This document shows, piece after piece, positions 1 to 11,230 of a stretch of DNA of 64,000 nucleotides. The notes under the pieces were generated by a model. That model was not told where the DNA came from, ran no database searches, and saw only the letters and a program-made list of their open reading frames with translations. The first letter of the stretch is position 1. Each line of letters begins with the position of its first letter. The position numbers and the translations under genes are program-made. The stretch is from Allacma fusca. Its lineage: Eukaryota; Arthropoda; Collembola; Symphypleona; Sminthuridae. Location: NCBI GenBank assembly GCA_947179485.1, contig OX359246.1:38233632-38297631 (forward strand). The letters run 5' to 3'.

Positions 1-514
1 TACATACCTACATATATATATTTGCTGAAAGTCATATGTAATTCCAATCTAGGAACTCGACCTTGACCCACAGATTAAAATGACACAACTTGTTATCAAA
101 GACAAAATCATACTCTCAAGTTGTTCACATAACATTGTAGCAAGCAAAAGGGAAGAGCTTCTTTACTATTTTCAAAGGCTGTCTTAAAAATTTCTTGTGA
201 ATAAAAAAACACTTAAAAATAATGTAGGTAAGAGTAATTACATTTTTTAAGTCAAAGAAATATTTCAGGCAATATTTTTTTCACTCATACTTGAATGTAT
301 TCCCATTCGTTTCTAGACAACTTTCCTGGAAGTTAAGAAAACTAAATGACTTTCTGTTAAACGATTCAAGGAACAAATAAAAAATTAACTCTGCCAGCTC
401 AAGCAATCCGCTAAAACAGATAGCTTATTACAGTTGAAAAACTTTAGCATACACTTGAAGGTCTTTCCACCGCTGTACTCAACAAAAATAACTTTCACCT
501 GAAGCTTAACCATC
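1..514. other. Intergenic, upstream of IPNS-like gene
   Basis: AT-rich sequence with no credible coding region on either strand. It presumably contains the 5' flank of the oxygenase gene that starts at 515. No TATA box or repeat could be assigned with confidence. Confidence 0.5.
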
Positions 515-1519
515 ATGGAGAGGACCATCCCAATCATTGATATTTCCCCACTCCTTCAAAATACCCCTGATAAGTTCAAGGTTGCTCAGGGAATGCACGA
601 AGCGTGCAAAAATTACGGGTTTTTCTACATTACCGGTCACGGCATTGACCCCAGACTGGAGGAAAATTTGGAGAATCAAAGCAGACAATTCTTTTCACTG
701 CCTCTCGAAGAAAAGCAGAAGATTAGTATGCAATTTGGTGGACGGGCCTGGAGAGGATTCTTCCCTCTTGGAGACGAACTAACATCCGGGAAACCTGACA
801 TGAAGGAAGGGATTTATTTAGGTGCTGAGTTAAGCCCAGATCATCCCCTTGTTCAAGCAGAGACACCCCTCCATGGACCGAATCTATTCCCAGAGAACAT
901 TCCTGGATTTAAAGAAACTATTCTGGAATGGATTTCGGAAATCACCAAACTTGGGCATAAGTTGATGGCCGGGATTGCACTAAGCTTGGACTTGGATGAA
1001 AATTATTTTGAAAGTATATTCAGCCCCGATCCTTTGCCTTTATTCCGGATTTTCAACTACCCTGCCTTAGACAAGGCTCAAGTGGAGGAACGGGGGAGTT
1101 GGGGTGTTGCAGAGCATACGGATTACGGAGTTCTAACAATCCTTAAACAAGACACTTTGGGAGGACTGGAAGTGAAATCTCAAGGAGAGTGGATTCAGGC
1201 GCCACCTATCCCTGGGACCTTCGTTTGCAATATTGGAGACATGCTTGACCGAGTTACCGGAGGTTTGTACCGATCCAATCCTCATAGAGTTCGTAGTCCC
1301 ACTAATACCGTTGATCGAATATCCTTTCCTTTGTTTTTCGACCCGAATTTCAATGCTAGGGTGAATGTCATTGAGAAGTTGAACAACTCGAATGTTCAGG
1401 ATGATGAAGCTTCCAGATGGGACAAGTCAAGTGTACATGCCTTTGAGGGTACTTATGGAGATTATTTGTTAAATAAAGTGTCAAAAGTTTTTCCGGAGCT
1501 TAAGAGAAAAATGCTGTAG
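515..1519 (+). CDS. Isopenicillin-N-synthase-like non-haem Fe(II) oxygenase
   Basis: Intronless 334-residue protein of the IPNS / 2-oxoglutarate-Fe(II) dioxygenase superfamily. The N-terminal DIOX_N part (residues 5-120) has the typical IPIIDISPLL start and the GFFYITGHGI block. The iron-binding facial triad is visible as H201-x-D203 (EHTDYG) and H257 (SNPHRVRSP), followed by R268-x-S270 (RISFPLFF), the motif that binds 2-oxoglutarate in dioxygenases or the substrate carboxylate in IPNS. Length matches the family (about 330 residues). The ATG at 515 is the first in frame and starts directly with the conserved block. An AATAAA-type signal follows the stop (about 1538-1566). Lack of introns and family resemblance are compatible with ancient transfer from bacteria or fungi. 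Whether it makes isopenicillin N or is a generic dioxygenase cannot be told from sequence alone. A decayed copy lies at 6321-6790. Confidence 0.85.
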   Translation: MERTIPIIDISPLLQNTPDKFKVAQGMHEACKNYGFFYITGHGIDPRLEENLENQSRQFFSLPLEEKQKISMQFGGRAWRGFFPLGDELTSGKPDMKEGIYLGAELSPDHPLVQAETPLHGPNLFPENIPGFKETILEWISEITKLGHKLMAGIALSLDLDENYFESIFSPDPLPLFRIFNYPALDKAQVEERGSWGVAEHTDYGVLTILKQDTLGGLEVKSQGEWIQAPPIPGTFVCNIGDMLDRVTGGLYRSNPHRVRSPTNTVDRISFPLFFDPNFNARVNVIEKLNNSNVQDDEASRWDKSSVHAFEGTYGDYLLNKVSKVFPELKRKML

Positions 1520-2807
1520 CAGTAATGTAAGAATGAATAATAAAAATATTACGAATGAAAATAAAGTTTTATTGATTTATCGAAATTACGTATACAACAT
1601 TTTTATGGATATCCTACAGCGATAATAAGGTTTACGGGAGGTCCAGTTCGGAAAAGTGGTAACGATAAAAGTGGCGTGCTTAAAAGGGCTACCCACGTCT
1701 GTTTATTAAGAACTTTTTTTCCAATTTCAAAGCCTGTTTGTGTATTCCCATCCGGATTTTGAAGCCCTTACTCAGTTGGAAAGAAACTCCATGCATCATT
1801 TTCAGAATAATGCTTAGCTGTGAAAATATAGATATATTTTATTGAAGTAACGTCTTGGGCTACTTTTACATATAGTCTAAAAACGTACATAATTTATTAC
1901 AATTTGTAGTTCGAGTTTCATGCAGAACTAAAACTTTTCGTGTTTATTACGTACAATAGGAAAACTGAAAGGAATGATTAAGCGACAACAATGTTTTTAT
2001 AAAATTAAAATATCCAGTTGATTATAAGTGTGCAGCTATTTACGTACGTCTAAATGTCCAATAAAATATAATTTTTATGTCCGATTGTATTTTCTTATCT
2101 GGAAATACATTTTCCGAAATAGTAATTCTATACACAAACAAATTGTAGGTACAAATATAATTCCATTTCGAATATTTCAAACACAATAAAATATATTACC
2201 ACAGTTCGTGAAACCGACTAAAAATCCATAAATGGATTTCATTGAGAAAGAATCTAATGAGGATGCTCCTACACAAAAATATGAATACTTGCATTTGACA
2301 TACTTCAATATGAGTGGCTAGCCTATAAGTATGCCTCTACAAATAGGTTATCATGTCTAGGTAGGCTGTCAAAAATTTCTGGGATGTTGGGAAGTTTAGG
2401 CAAGATGAAAAAGTAGTTTAATACAATTACACCGCAAATAGGAAGCAATATTAGCTATTACATACCATTTGTAGGCTACGGTGGAGGAAAATCAAAACTT
2501 AACTTTTTGCAAGTTAGGTTGTAGGATGGGCAAATCATTTGCCCATGTATGAATGACGATACAAATTTTGGGATTTCAGACTAACAATAAATCGTCTTCA
2601 AAATAATACCCATCAACGTCGATGATACTGTTAACCAGGGGTTGGAGGGATGTCTTGATTTCTGAAATGTGTACACATAAATGTATGAGTGCGATTTCTT
2701 AATTTGATGTTTATACTTTTACTGTTGAGCTTGAATAAAATCATGCTAGGTGTAGTTTTAAGGGCATATTAACTATATACTAATTTGTATACAAAAAGAA
2801 AAACTTG
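1520..2807. other. Intergenic between IPNS-like and F-box genes
   Basis: About 1.3 kb of AT-rich DNA between two convergently oriented genes. Polyadenylation-like AATAAA motifs occur near both gene ends. No coding potential or repeat unit was recognised. The corresponding spacer in the second copy of the duplication (6800-7399) is much shorter. Confidence 0.4.
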
Positions 2808-5041
2808 CTAACGTAAATGCTTCACGTATTTAATATCACCTTCAGCAAATCGGAGATTTTTCCAAACCCCCACAGTGACTTTCAGGTCAGGAAGGAGGCT
2901 GAAGGCAAAGTCATTGGACACTTGGGACAACGTCGGGAGTTTGTCGTTGAAATCTGATGACAAGAAACGGTTTCGCAGAATCAGCTTCAAAGCTTTAAGC
3001 TCTGAAAAATTCAATAACGACAGTTACACTAAATTCTTTGATAGAAATAAATGATTAATTGCAGAGCATTCTCACTACATATAAAATAATATCGCTTATA
3101 AATGAGAGCACTATCAAAAGGGCTCAAATTTTTAAGTCAAATTCTGTTGTTTCTAGGCGTGTTCTTATAGAAACGGGACACTGGATTTAATTCAATTTCG
3201 TCCATAGCCAGTTTTAATACATACATACGAAGGAATTTATCTGAGGAATAAGTGTCAATACATTTTAATTAATCGTTTGTTTACTTTTAAGTTTCCCGAT
3301 TGTGGACCCAGAGCGAAATTCCTGAATATGATCTGAAGTGAAATTCTCCCGAGTTAAGGGATCCTTCAGTTGAGTAACTAAATCTTCGGAAATACCGGTA
3401 AAAACAGAGTCAAGGGTTCGTTGAGGTGAGCTGTACCTGGCAGACTGACTGTAATCAAGGTCAATGACCAGGGACTCCAGCCTTGGCCACGATTGTACCA
3501 GTTCCGGAAGAATCTCTTGCAATTTCCCAGGAGAAGCTGTGATAATGAATTCCTTGATGTTAGGGAACAGTCTTTGTAGTAACGGAATGCATTCTTGAGA
3601 TAAAGAACGAACCTTCAGCTTTCGTATTTGAGAACCCCAAGGAGAAAATACATTCGGAGGGAAATAATGATTCACAATATTTTCGGATAATTTCATAAAA
3701 ATTGAGACATCCGTTACATTCGGAAATATTTCCGCTAGTGAGATATCTGCGGGGAAATAGTGCTCATCGTTAATTCCCGTGACTTGAAATTCAATAGCTT
3801 TTAATGCTTTTAACGGAGGAGTGTTCTGAAATCCGTATGACTCCGAAGGAATCATTGACAAAGTTTTCAGGCTCGCCTCACTTGATTGTAAGACAGAGTA
3901 GACCTGGGATTTGATGAGGGGAAGAAAGCCAACAGGCCAAAAACTTGTGGGAACAAATCGAAAGGATTCCAGTTTGGGCTGAAGTTGTGCTAATTTTTCA
4001 AAAACCGTCACAATTGTCTCCCCATTCGCATCCAGGAGCCAAGGCTCATTATGAGGATATACCAGGGACTTGAGAGTCCTAGCCTTTTGAGTGATGACCA
4101 GGGAATTTACTAATTGTATTGGGAAATCTCGAATTTCTTCCAGATTTGGTGCAATCTTCAAAATTGTTACGAAACACTCGAACTTGAACTCAACTCCAAG
4201 ACTGAAATGGATTCTCTTCAAATGATGGAGTTTGTTTTCGGGTAAATCTAGATTAAAATTTAGTTTATCCGTTGAATATTCTGTGAGTCGTATCATGGAA
4301 CAATTTAGCCTCTCCAGGTTTGGGAAATTGTGAACAACCAGTTTGCAGAACTGTTTAATAGTCATTGTGGCCTCATCTCCAAAACTTAGGCTCCGGACGA
4401 ATGATCCGAATTTTGTCATAAACCTTGTCACGTTCTCATGACTTGTGTCTATGTGGCCGTAAATCAGGAGGTTAATCGAGATTTTTTGAGTTTGAAGAAC
4501 TTCTTCCAGAGTGTTGGAAATACCCTCAAAATTTGACTCGTACTCTCGGAAGTTGCTTGGGTTATATCGGGCCCTTTCCTTGATCACCACATGATCCGAC
4601 ACCCATGCATCATCGTAATTGTCATCATCAAAATCCCCCATTCCCTCCCTTCCAAGTGCAATATCATAATGGGTAATGATCAGAGGATCGGCCACGGTCC
4701 GCCAGTATTGACTCACATGGCAGCAGGACTCCAAATCTTTAGTTTTCAGAGTGCTAAATATATTTCTTAATATCTGTCAAATCAAAAGTACACAATTATT
4801 TTTAGATACAAACTATAAGATATAATATGACATTTAGTTTATATATTTTTACCACAAAATTTGAAAGAGCAGCCTCAGCTAGCTTATTATTACGACGGTT
4901 GTCCTCATCATGTATCAATAAAACAGAAGCAGGAGAATTCAATCCTGACGGATCAAATTTTGTCGGCGTCAAAATATCTTCCCCCAAAATACGCTGCTTT
5001 TTCCCAACACAACTGTTTTCTGATAGAGCTTCTTCCGCCAT
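2808..5041 (-). CDS. F-box / leucine-rich-repeat-like protein, three exons
   Basis: Spliced minus-strand gene. Exon 1 is 5041-4853, exon 2 is 4773-3285 and exon 3 is 3001-2808. GT/AG junctions and phases (0, then 1) agree, giving 623 residues. Exon 2 opens with an F-box-like segment (residues about 64-100, ILRNIFSTL..KDLESCC..SQYWR), the Skp1-binding motif of SCF ubiquitin ligases. The rest is an irregular leucine-rich array (for example FPNLERLNCSMI and WPRLESLVIDL) likely to be the substrate-recognition part. Exon 3 adds one more such unit (LKALKLILRNRF). Using the apparent stop in exon 2 at 3265 instead would drop exon 3. The same donor (AAAA|GTAA) and acceptor (TTTTTCAG|AGCTTAA) are conserved in the paralogue at 7400-9701, which supports the splice. 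The substrate is unknown. Confidence 0.75.
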
Positions 5042-6320
5042 GCTTCAACAATCCAGGATTTTGGAAACGGCTAATATTTAAGATTAAAAACATGCATATA
5101 CCCTCTTCAGTAAAGTACGTTCAAATGGCCCGTAATTGTAGATCTTTAAACAAAGAAAAAATGAGACGCACTGTCACTGGTTGTGTTGAAATTGGAAATA
5201 CATAAATGCTTGTGAGTCATAAAATTGAAGTAAAGTTTAAGAATTACTACAAATGTAATTTTATTGACGGTATTTTGTACAAAATTGTAAAAATTATGGA
5301 CGGACATAAACCGAATTTGAAGGAAGTGAGGGCACAAAATGTTTGTGCAAATTTTACCAAAACACAATTTTATCCTTTTTTTAAAAAAATGTGTACAAGC
5401 ATCCCAACGAGTTATATTGCTTTAAAAATGTAATTTGGGTCAAATCTTTAGTATCACATGGAAGTAAATTGTAAATCTTTGAGTATGAAAAGAATTTTAT
5501 TTATTGCAAGACAGCTACTTTGTCATTTTTATTGTAGCTGCTACTGATATTGGCAATTAATAACAGTAATTGCCCCACAAGTATATAACGCTAGTAAAAT
5601 CTTAACTGCGATAGAAGCATGACCTGCACGTGCCACTACGTTGTAGTAAGAGACAGATACTTTCAGTTTACTCAAGTTGGTTTCCTGGGAGAAAAGAAGA
5701 AAAACAAAACACTGCGCTGTCTTTGATACACTCGACAGGGAAAACACTTCTCTCTGAAATACAGATGCATTCTATTGTGCGCCAACAGTTCGACTTTATG
5801 TGTTCGCTCAACATGCAACATGCACATTATAATGGCAATTGTTTGAGATAAATGCACAGATGTATGCACATACATAAGTAATTATGCAACAATTTTTTCA
5901 TCAGTACTGCAGGGGGACGTGGATTTTTTCAAGCCAATTGTAGTCCATAATGTGGTCACATCTCTCGGTATGTATATTTGTAGAAACTGGTAAAGCATTA
6001 ATTGACTAAGTCTCGGGAAACAATTTCAATAAATGGAATATTGCAACTTGACCAAAATTTTTAGCTTATTTCTCAACCCCTATACCCAGCCAAATATTAG
6101 TTCTCGGACTACCAGCAAGATATAAATGCCTAGTGCCCAGCCACATTTTTATTTAATGTTAACTTCCCTCCAAACTGTAATTTCCAGTCCTTCAACCTGT
6201 TAATGGTTACCAGCCTTCCAGTCTATTGGTGAATTCTCCAGGTACTGGTTAATTAGTGAGTACTTCATCCTCATCCGTAGTAGTGCGTTCTCCAACCATC
6301 CAGTCTATTAGTCAGATCCC
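5042..6320. other. Intergenic spanning the duplication junction
   Basis: Shared upstream flank of the two F-box copies plus the left flank of the pseudogene copy of the IPNS-like gene. Blocks such as the one around 5600-5800 (CGATAGAAGCATGACC, GAGACAGATAC) recur around 10195-10400 upstream of the second F-box gene, so homology extends well beyond the coding parts. No independent gene was found. Confidence 0.5.
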
Positions 6321-6790
6321 ACAAAATATGGGTTTTTGTTCATTTCCGGTCGTTGTATTGACCCATGACAGGAGAAAATTCAGTAGGACCAAAGTAAACA
6401 ATTCTATTTTTGCCTCTCGAACAAAACCAGATGATAAGTATGCAATTTGGTGGACGGACCTGTAGTGGATCCTGGAGACCTGACAAGAAAGAGGGAATCT
6501 ATTTAGGTGCTGAGTTAAGCCCAGATCACCCCCATGTTCAAGCAGAGATACCCCTCCACGGACTTATCTATTTCCTGAGAACATTCCTGGATTTAAAGAA
6601 ACTATCCTGGAATGGATTTCGGAAATCACCAAACTTGGGCATAAGTCGATTCCGACCTCCGTTTGCAATATTGGAGACATTATGCTTGACCGGAGCTACC
6701 GGAGGTTTGTACCGACCCAATCCTCATAGCGGGCACCTCCAGAGATTACGGTTAAATAAAGTGTCAACAAATTTTTCTGAGCTATATTAA
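6321..6790 (+). pseudogene. Decayed copy of the IPNS-like oxygenase
   Basis: Nucleotide blocks align with the gene at 515-1519 in the same order: the GFFYITGHGI region (about 6330), the IYLGAELSPDHP..QAE block (about 6500-6545), the segment encoding GFKETILEWISEITKLGHK (about 6590-6645), then a jump to the VCNIGDMLDRVTGGLYR region (about 6660-6720) and the extreme C-terminus (about 6750-6790). Internal deletions remove the iron-binding HxD region, and the reading frame is broken several times. It is a dead copy made by the segmental duplication that also produced the second F-box gene. Confidence 0.85.
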
Positions 6791-6799
6791 CAGGAAACC

Positions 6800-7399
6800 C
6801 TTATCAGCAGTAACGTCGGAATGAACTGTAAAAATTACCATTGAATATACAAGTTATACGATTTATCAAAAATGCATACATAAATATGTCACAGGGATAT
6901 CAAGGTCCTGACAGAAATGTTTTATCCAAATACTAACTAATGCTATGTATGTGAAAATATTTTACAATATTGTGTCTTATAATTTATAAAATTATAACCT
7001 ACACAAAAATATATTAATTATGAAAGATAACAGTTGCTTGTAAACATCCGACAAAAATAGACACGCTGACACTGTTCAATAAAAAAATAGAGTCTAGGAA
7101 GGAAGTTAAATTTGAAATTACTACAATATAAATACTTGCGTTGGAATTGAATACAAATTACGAAAACAAAATGGTGATTACACAAACAATAAATCGTAAT
7201 CCAAATAGCTCGGGACGAAGTCGACAATATTGCTCGCCAAAGGCTCGAAGGCTGTCTTCATTTCTAAAATGTACACAAACATATTAGATTGTATGTACAA
7301 TTGAGATCTTATGTTAAGGTTACTGCTAAACCAGGTCTTGGTTTTTGCAGTGAGGGAAACAAAATAGATGTAGCTGCAAAATCATTTATTAATGCTTAG
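6800..7399. other. Intergenic spacer in duplicated segment
   Basis: AT-rich spacer between the pseudogene and the second F-box gene. It is shorter than the equivalent spacer of the first copy (1520-2807), so one copy has lost or gained sequence. No coding potential was seen. Confidence 0.4.
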
Positions 7400-9701
7400 C
7401 TAAATGAAACTTATTTTTGTAAAGGCCTTCCGTAAAATTTTACCTTTAGCAAATTGGTGATCTTTCCAAATCCCCAAAGTAACTTTCAGTCCTGGAAGAA
7501 GCTCAAAAGCAAAGTCACTGGACACTTTAGACAGTGCTATCAGTTTGTCGTCAAAATCTGATGTCAAGAATCGGCATCGTACAATTAACTTCAACGTCTT
7601 AAGCTCTGAAAAATGGATAAGCGAAAACCAGATTACATTCATATTCGTTAAAGCGTTAAAGTTTTAGTATTGACAGAACACAGTCATTAGAACAGAACGT
7701 GAGCAAGATACTCCCCGATCCTGTATTTACGAGTATCTTCTCTATTAAGGGCAAAAAATGTTGACTTAAATCTGCGAATATTACGAATTAACTATTTTAT
7801 TTAATTACTTTACTCAATACCTCCTCAGAAAAAAATACGCTCGGAAAAGAAAAAATTGTAGACATTCTCGGAGGAACAAACTCTGGCTTTGTGTACATGT
7901 GTCTTCATTTTAATTACAAATTATTTTACTTTTAAATTTCGCAATTGTTGACCCAGAGCGGAATTCCTGAATCTGATCAGCAGTGAATTTCTCCTTCGTT
8001 GACTGGTCCTTCAGTTGAATGATCAAATCTTCAGAAATCCCAGTCAAAACTGAGTCAAGTGTTGGTAGAGGTGAACTGTTCCATACATACCAACTGTAGT
8101 CAAGGCCAATTACCAGGGACTCCAAGTCTGGCCACAATTGTACCATATCTGGAAGAATCGCTTGCAATTTAATGGGAGAAGCTATGACAATGAATTCCTT
8201 GATGAGTGGGAACAGTCTTTGCAGTAACGGAATGCAGCCTTGAGTAACCGACCGAATCTTCAGCTTTTGTATTTGAGAACCCCAAGGAGAAAAAATATTC
8301 GGAGGGAAATACTGATTCATTAGAACTTCGGACAATATCATAAAAATTCCAAATTCCGTTACATGTGGAAATATTTCCCCTAGCGAGATATTGGCAGGGA
8401 AATATACATAGGGCTCATCTATCAATCCTGTGAGGTGAAATTCAATTATTTTGACTGATTTTAATGGAGGAATATTTTGAAATCCGTATGCTTCCAAAGG
8501 AACTATTGTAAAAGTTTCTAGACTTTCATCACTTGATTGTAAGACAGAGTAAATATGGGATTTGAGGGTATGAAGGTAGCCATCTTCTCTTGCCCAGTTC
8601 CAAAAACTGGGTGGAACAAATCGAAAGAACTCCAGTTTGGGTTGAACTTGTGCCAATTTTCGAAAAATTGTCTCAACTGTCTCTCCACTCTCTTTTAAGA
8701 GCCAGGGCTCATTATTGGGATATGCCAGGGACTTGAGAGTACTAGCCTTTTGAGTGATCATCAAGGATTCGATCAAATGTAGGGGGAAGTCTCGAATTTC
8801 TTCCAAATTTGGTGCAGTCTTCAAAATTGTTACGAAACAGCGGTAGTCGAACCTAACTCCCGCACTGAAATAAATCCTCTTCAAATGATAGAGTTTATTT
8901 TCCGGTAAACCTGGATTAAAATTCTGTCTATCATCTGTGAGTTGTAGCATGGAACAATTTAGTTTCTCCAGGTTTGGGAAGTTGTGTATGAGCAGTTTGC
9001 AGAACTGTGCAGTAGTCATTGTGGCTTCATCAGCAAAACTTAAGCTCCGAACGAATGATCCGAATTTTGTCATAAATCCTGTCACGTTGGCATGACCTGT
9101 GTCAATCCGTCCATAAATCAGGAGGTTGATGGAGAGTTTTTGAGTTTGAAGAACTTCTTCCAGTGTTGGAAACACCCTCCAAATTTGTCTCGTATACTTT
9201 GAAATCTCTTTGGTTATATCTGACCCTTTCCTTGATCACCACATGATCGGTCAACCTGGCATTATCGGCCTTGTCACGGTCCAAACCCCCCATCCCCTCC
9301 TTTCCAAGTGTAATATCATAATGAATGGTTATCATAGGGTCAGCCACGGTCCGCCAGTATTGGCTCACATTGCAGCAGGATTCCAAATCCTCATTACTCA
9401 GCGTGCTAAGTACATTTCTCAGTATCTGTCAAATCAAAAGAACGCAATTATTTTCAGATACAAACTATAATAAATATAATCCAGCATTTAATGTGTACAT
9501 TTTTACCACAAAATTTGATAGAGCAGCCTCCGCTCGCTTATCATTGTGTCGGTTGTCTTCAATATCCTTAAGTAATAGTTCCAGAGAACCAGGAGTATCC
9601 AATCCTGGCAGATCAATTTTTGTCGACGACAAAATATCTTCCCCCAAAAGAAACTCCGCTTTTCCACGACAACTTCTTTCTGATAAAGCTCCTTCCGCCA
9701 T
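7400..9701 (-). pseudogene. Second F-box/LRR-like gene, frameshifted
   Basis: Paralogue of the gene at 2808-5041 with the same exon plan: exon 1 9701-9507, exon 2 9425-7930, exon 3 7605-7400. The F-box segment (ILRN..STLSNEDLESCC) and the leucine-rich region are recognisable along the whole length. Around position 9165 two nucleotides present in the first copy (reading ACACTCTGGAAG there) are missing (ACACTGGAAG here), so the F-box frame leaves the LRR frame after about 155 residues. Both frames are otherwise open, with no further stop, so the lesion is young, a polymorphism or an assembly error. If real, the product would be a short F-box-only protein. A downstream in-frame start could express an LRR-only fragment. 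Confidence 0.75.
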
Positions 9702-11230
9702 GTCTCCACAATCTGCGGTTTTGGACGAGGCTATAAATATTTGGAAACAAAATATCTATTAGTACCCTCTCACACAACTTAGCACAACTGTTAATGTTTA
9801 TTGAAATTAAAAAAAAAGTGCTTGCGAGATCCAGAATTGACATAAAGTTAAAAAATTTACACAATAAAAATCTATGTGTAATGCGGGTTAAAATTTTATC
9901 CCTCAAAAAATTTACGGGTTCTGATGACAAAATATTTCGCTAATATTTAATTAAACCAAAATTCCACCCTAATTTGTTTAAATAATAGGAATCAGGCATC
10001 AGAGAGAGTTACATGGCTTTCAAAATGTAATATGGGTCAAATTTTTTCCTGTCACATGAGTTTCCAATATACTGTAACTCCTTGAAAAGTAAGAAAATAT
10101 GTTTTTCAGTGGTACATTTATATGATAACTGCCAATGACATTGACTGACATTAATTGCAACCCAAAGCAGTTAATGCTGGTTAGGTCGTAACTACGATAG
10201 AAACATTACCGATAAGTGACAACCCCTTGTGAGACAGAGATACTTCAAAAGCTTAGTAAGTCTTGTGGGAGAAAATAATGAAAACAAAGCACTGCTGCAT
10301 GCGTGTGCGGACGCCTACTCACACTGGATAGTAACAACAACAACATCAACACTTATCTCTGAAAGACGAATGCATGCTATTACGCTCCAAGCACAGTCAA
10401 ACAGAGGAGGGCTGCAGTTGTATGTACATTCAATACTCAACCTCACATTGTGTGGGGTCTCCTTGGAGAAAGCTCACAGATGCATGGGAGGAAGTACTTA
10501 CTGTAGGATAAGACTAATATTCCTGTAAACACACTATTATGTAAACAATGGTCAAAGATATTCTTATCCTACTATACATGAGACTTCTTTCTGGCTACAA
10601 TCTCGGTTCTACCGAGGTTTCATATTATCTGTAAGTAACAAACTCTAAATGACTCCCGTCAGTCTGTAGTTGAGATGCTAGCTTTAATTTTGATTTAATA
10701 ATGCTCTGTATGACTAAAAAAAACAATAAAAGTAAATACAATTTATGAACCAGTTTACTGTAATCTTTACTGGCTTGGGTCTTGGGATGTATGTAATTAT
10801 TATTGTTAGAGGAAGTCTCCAGCTCTGCCCACATGTAGAACTCAAAGGATCTGTTTTACTCAACAGCTCCTCAGAAAAATGTCGCTAGGAAAAGCGTATG
10901 TCCCGAGATTTACAGATAAGTACAAGTGAATGGATGTGAACATATTTTAAACGTATATGAATATGTACGCAATACGTTAATCAACTATGCCAAAGAATGT
11001 GCGTATGTCTGTGGCATGCAAAATATATGTATGAAATACCTATAAGCGCATTACGTACAACGCACAGCAAGTATTGACTATGATACTTTTGTTTTAGACA
11101 ATTTGGATTCTGGAAGATGTTGACCGTACATATTCTGTAACATGTTTAATTCAGTTATTCGTTAACATCAACGCATTTGCTATTATTATTGCAGTATTAC
11201 CCAATTTCACTATATGTATCAATACTTTCA
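9702..11230. other. Intergenic, end of segmental duplication
   Basis: The first about 770 bp match the 5' flank of the first F-box copy (5200-5880) with many substitutions. From about 10500 to 11230 the sequence is unique and AT-rich, without credible coding potential. Confidence 0.45.
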
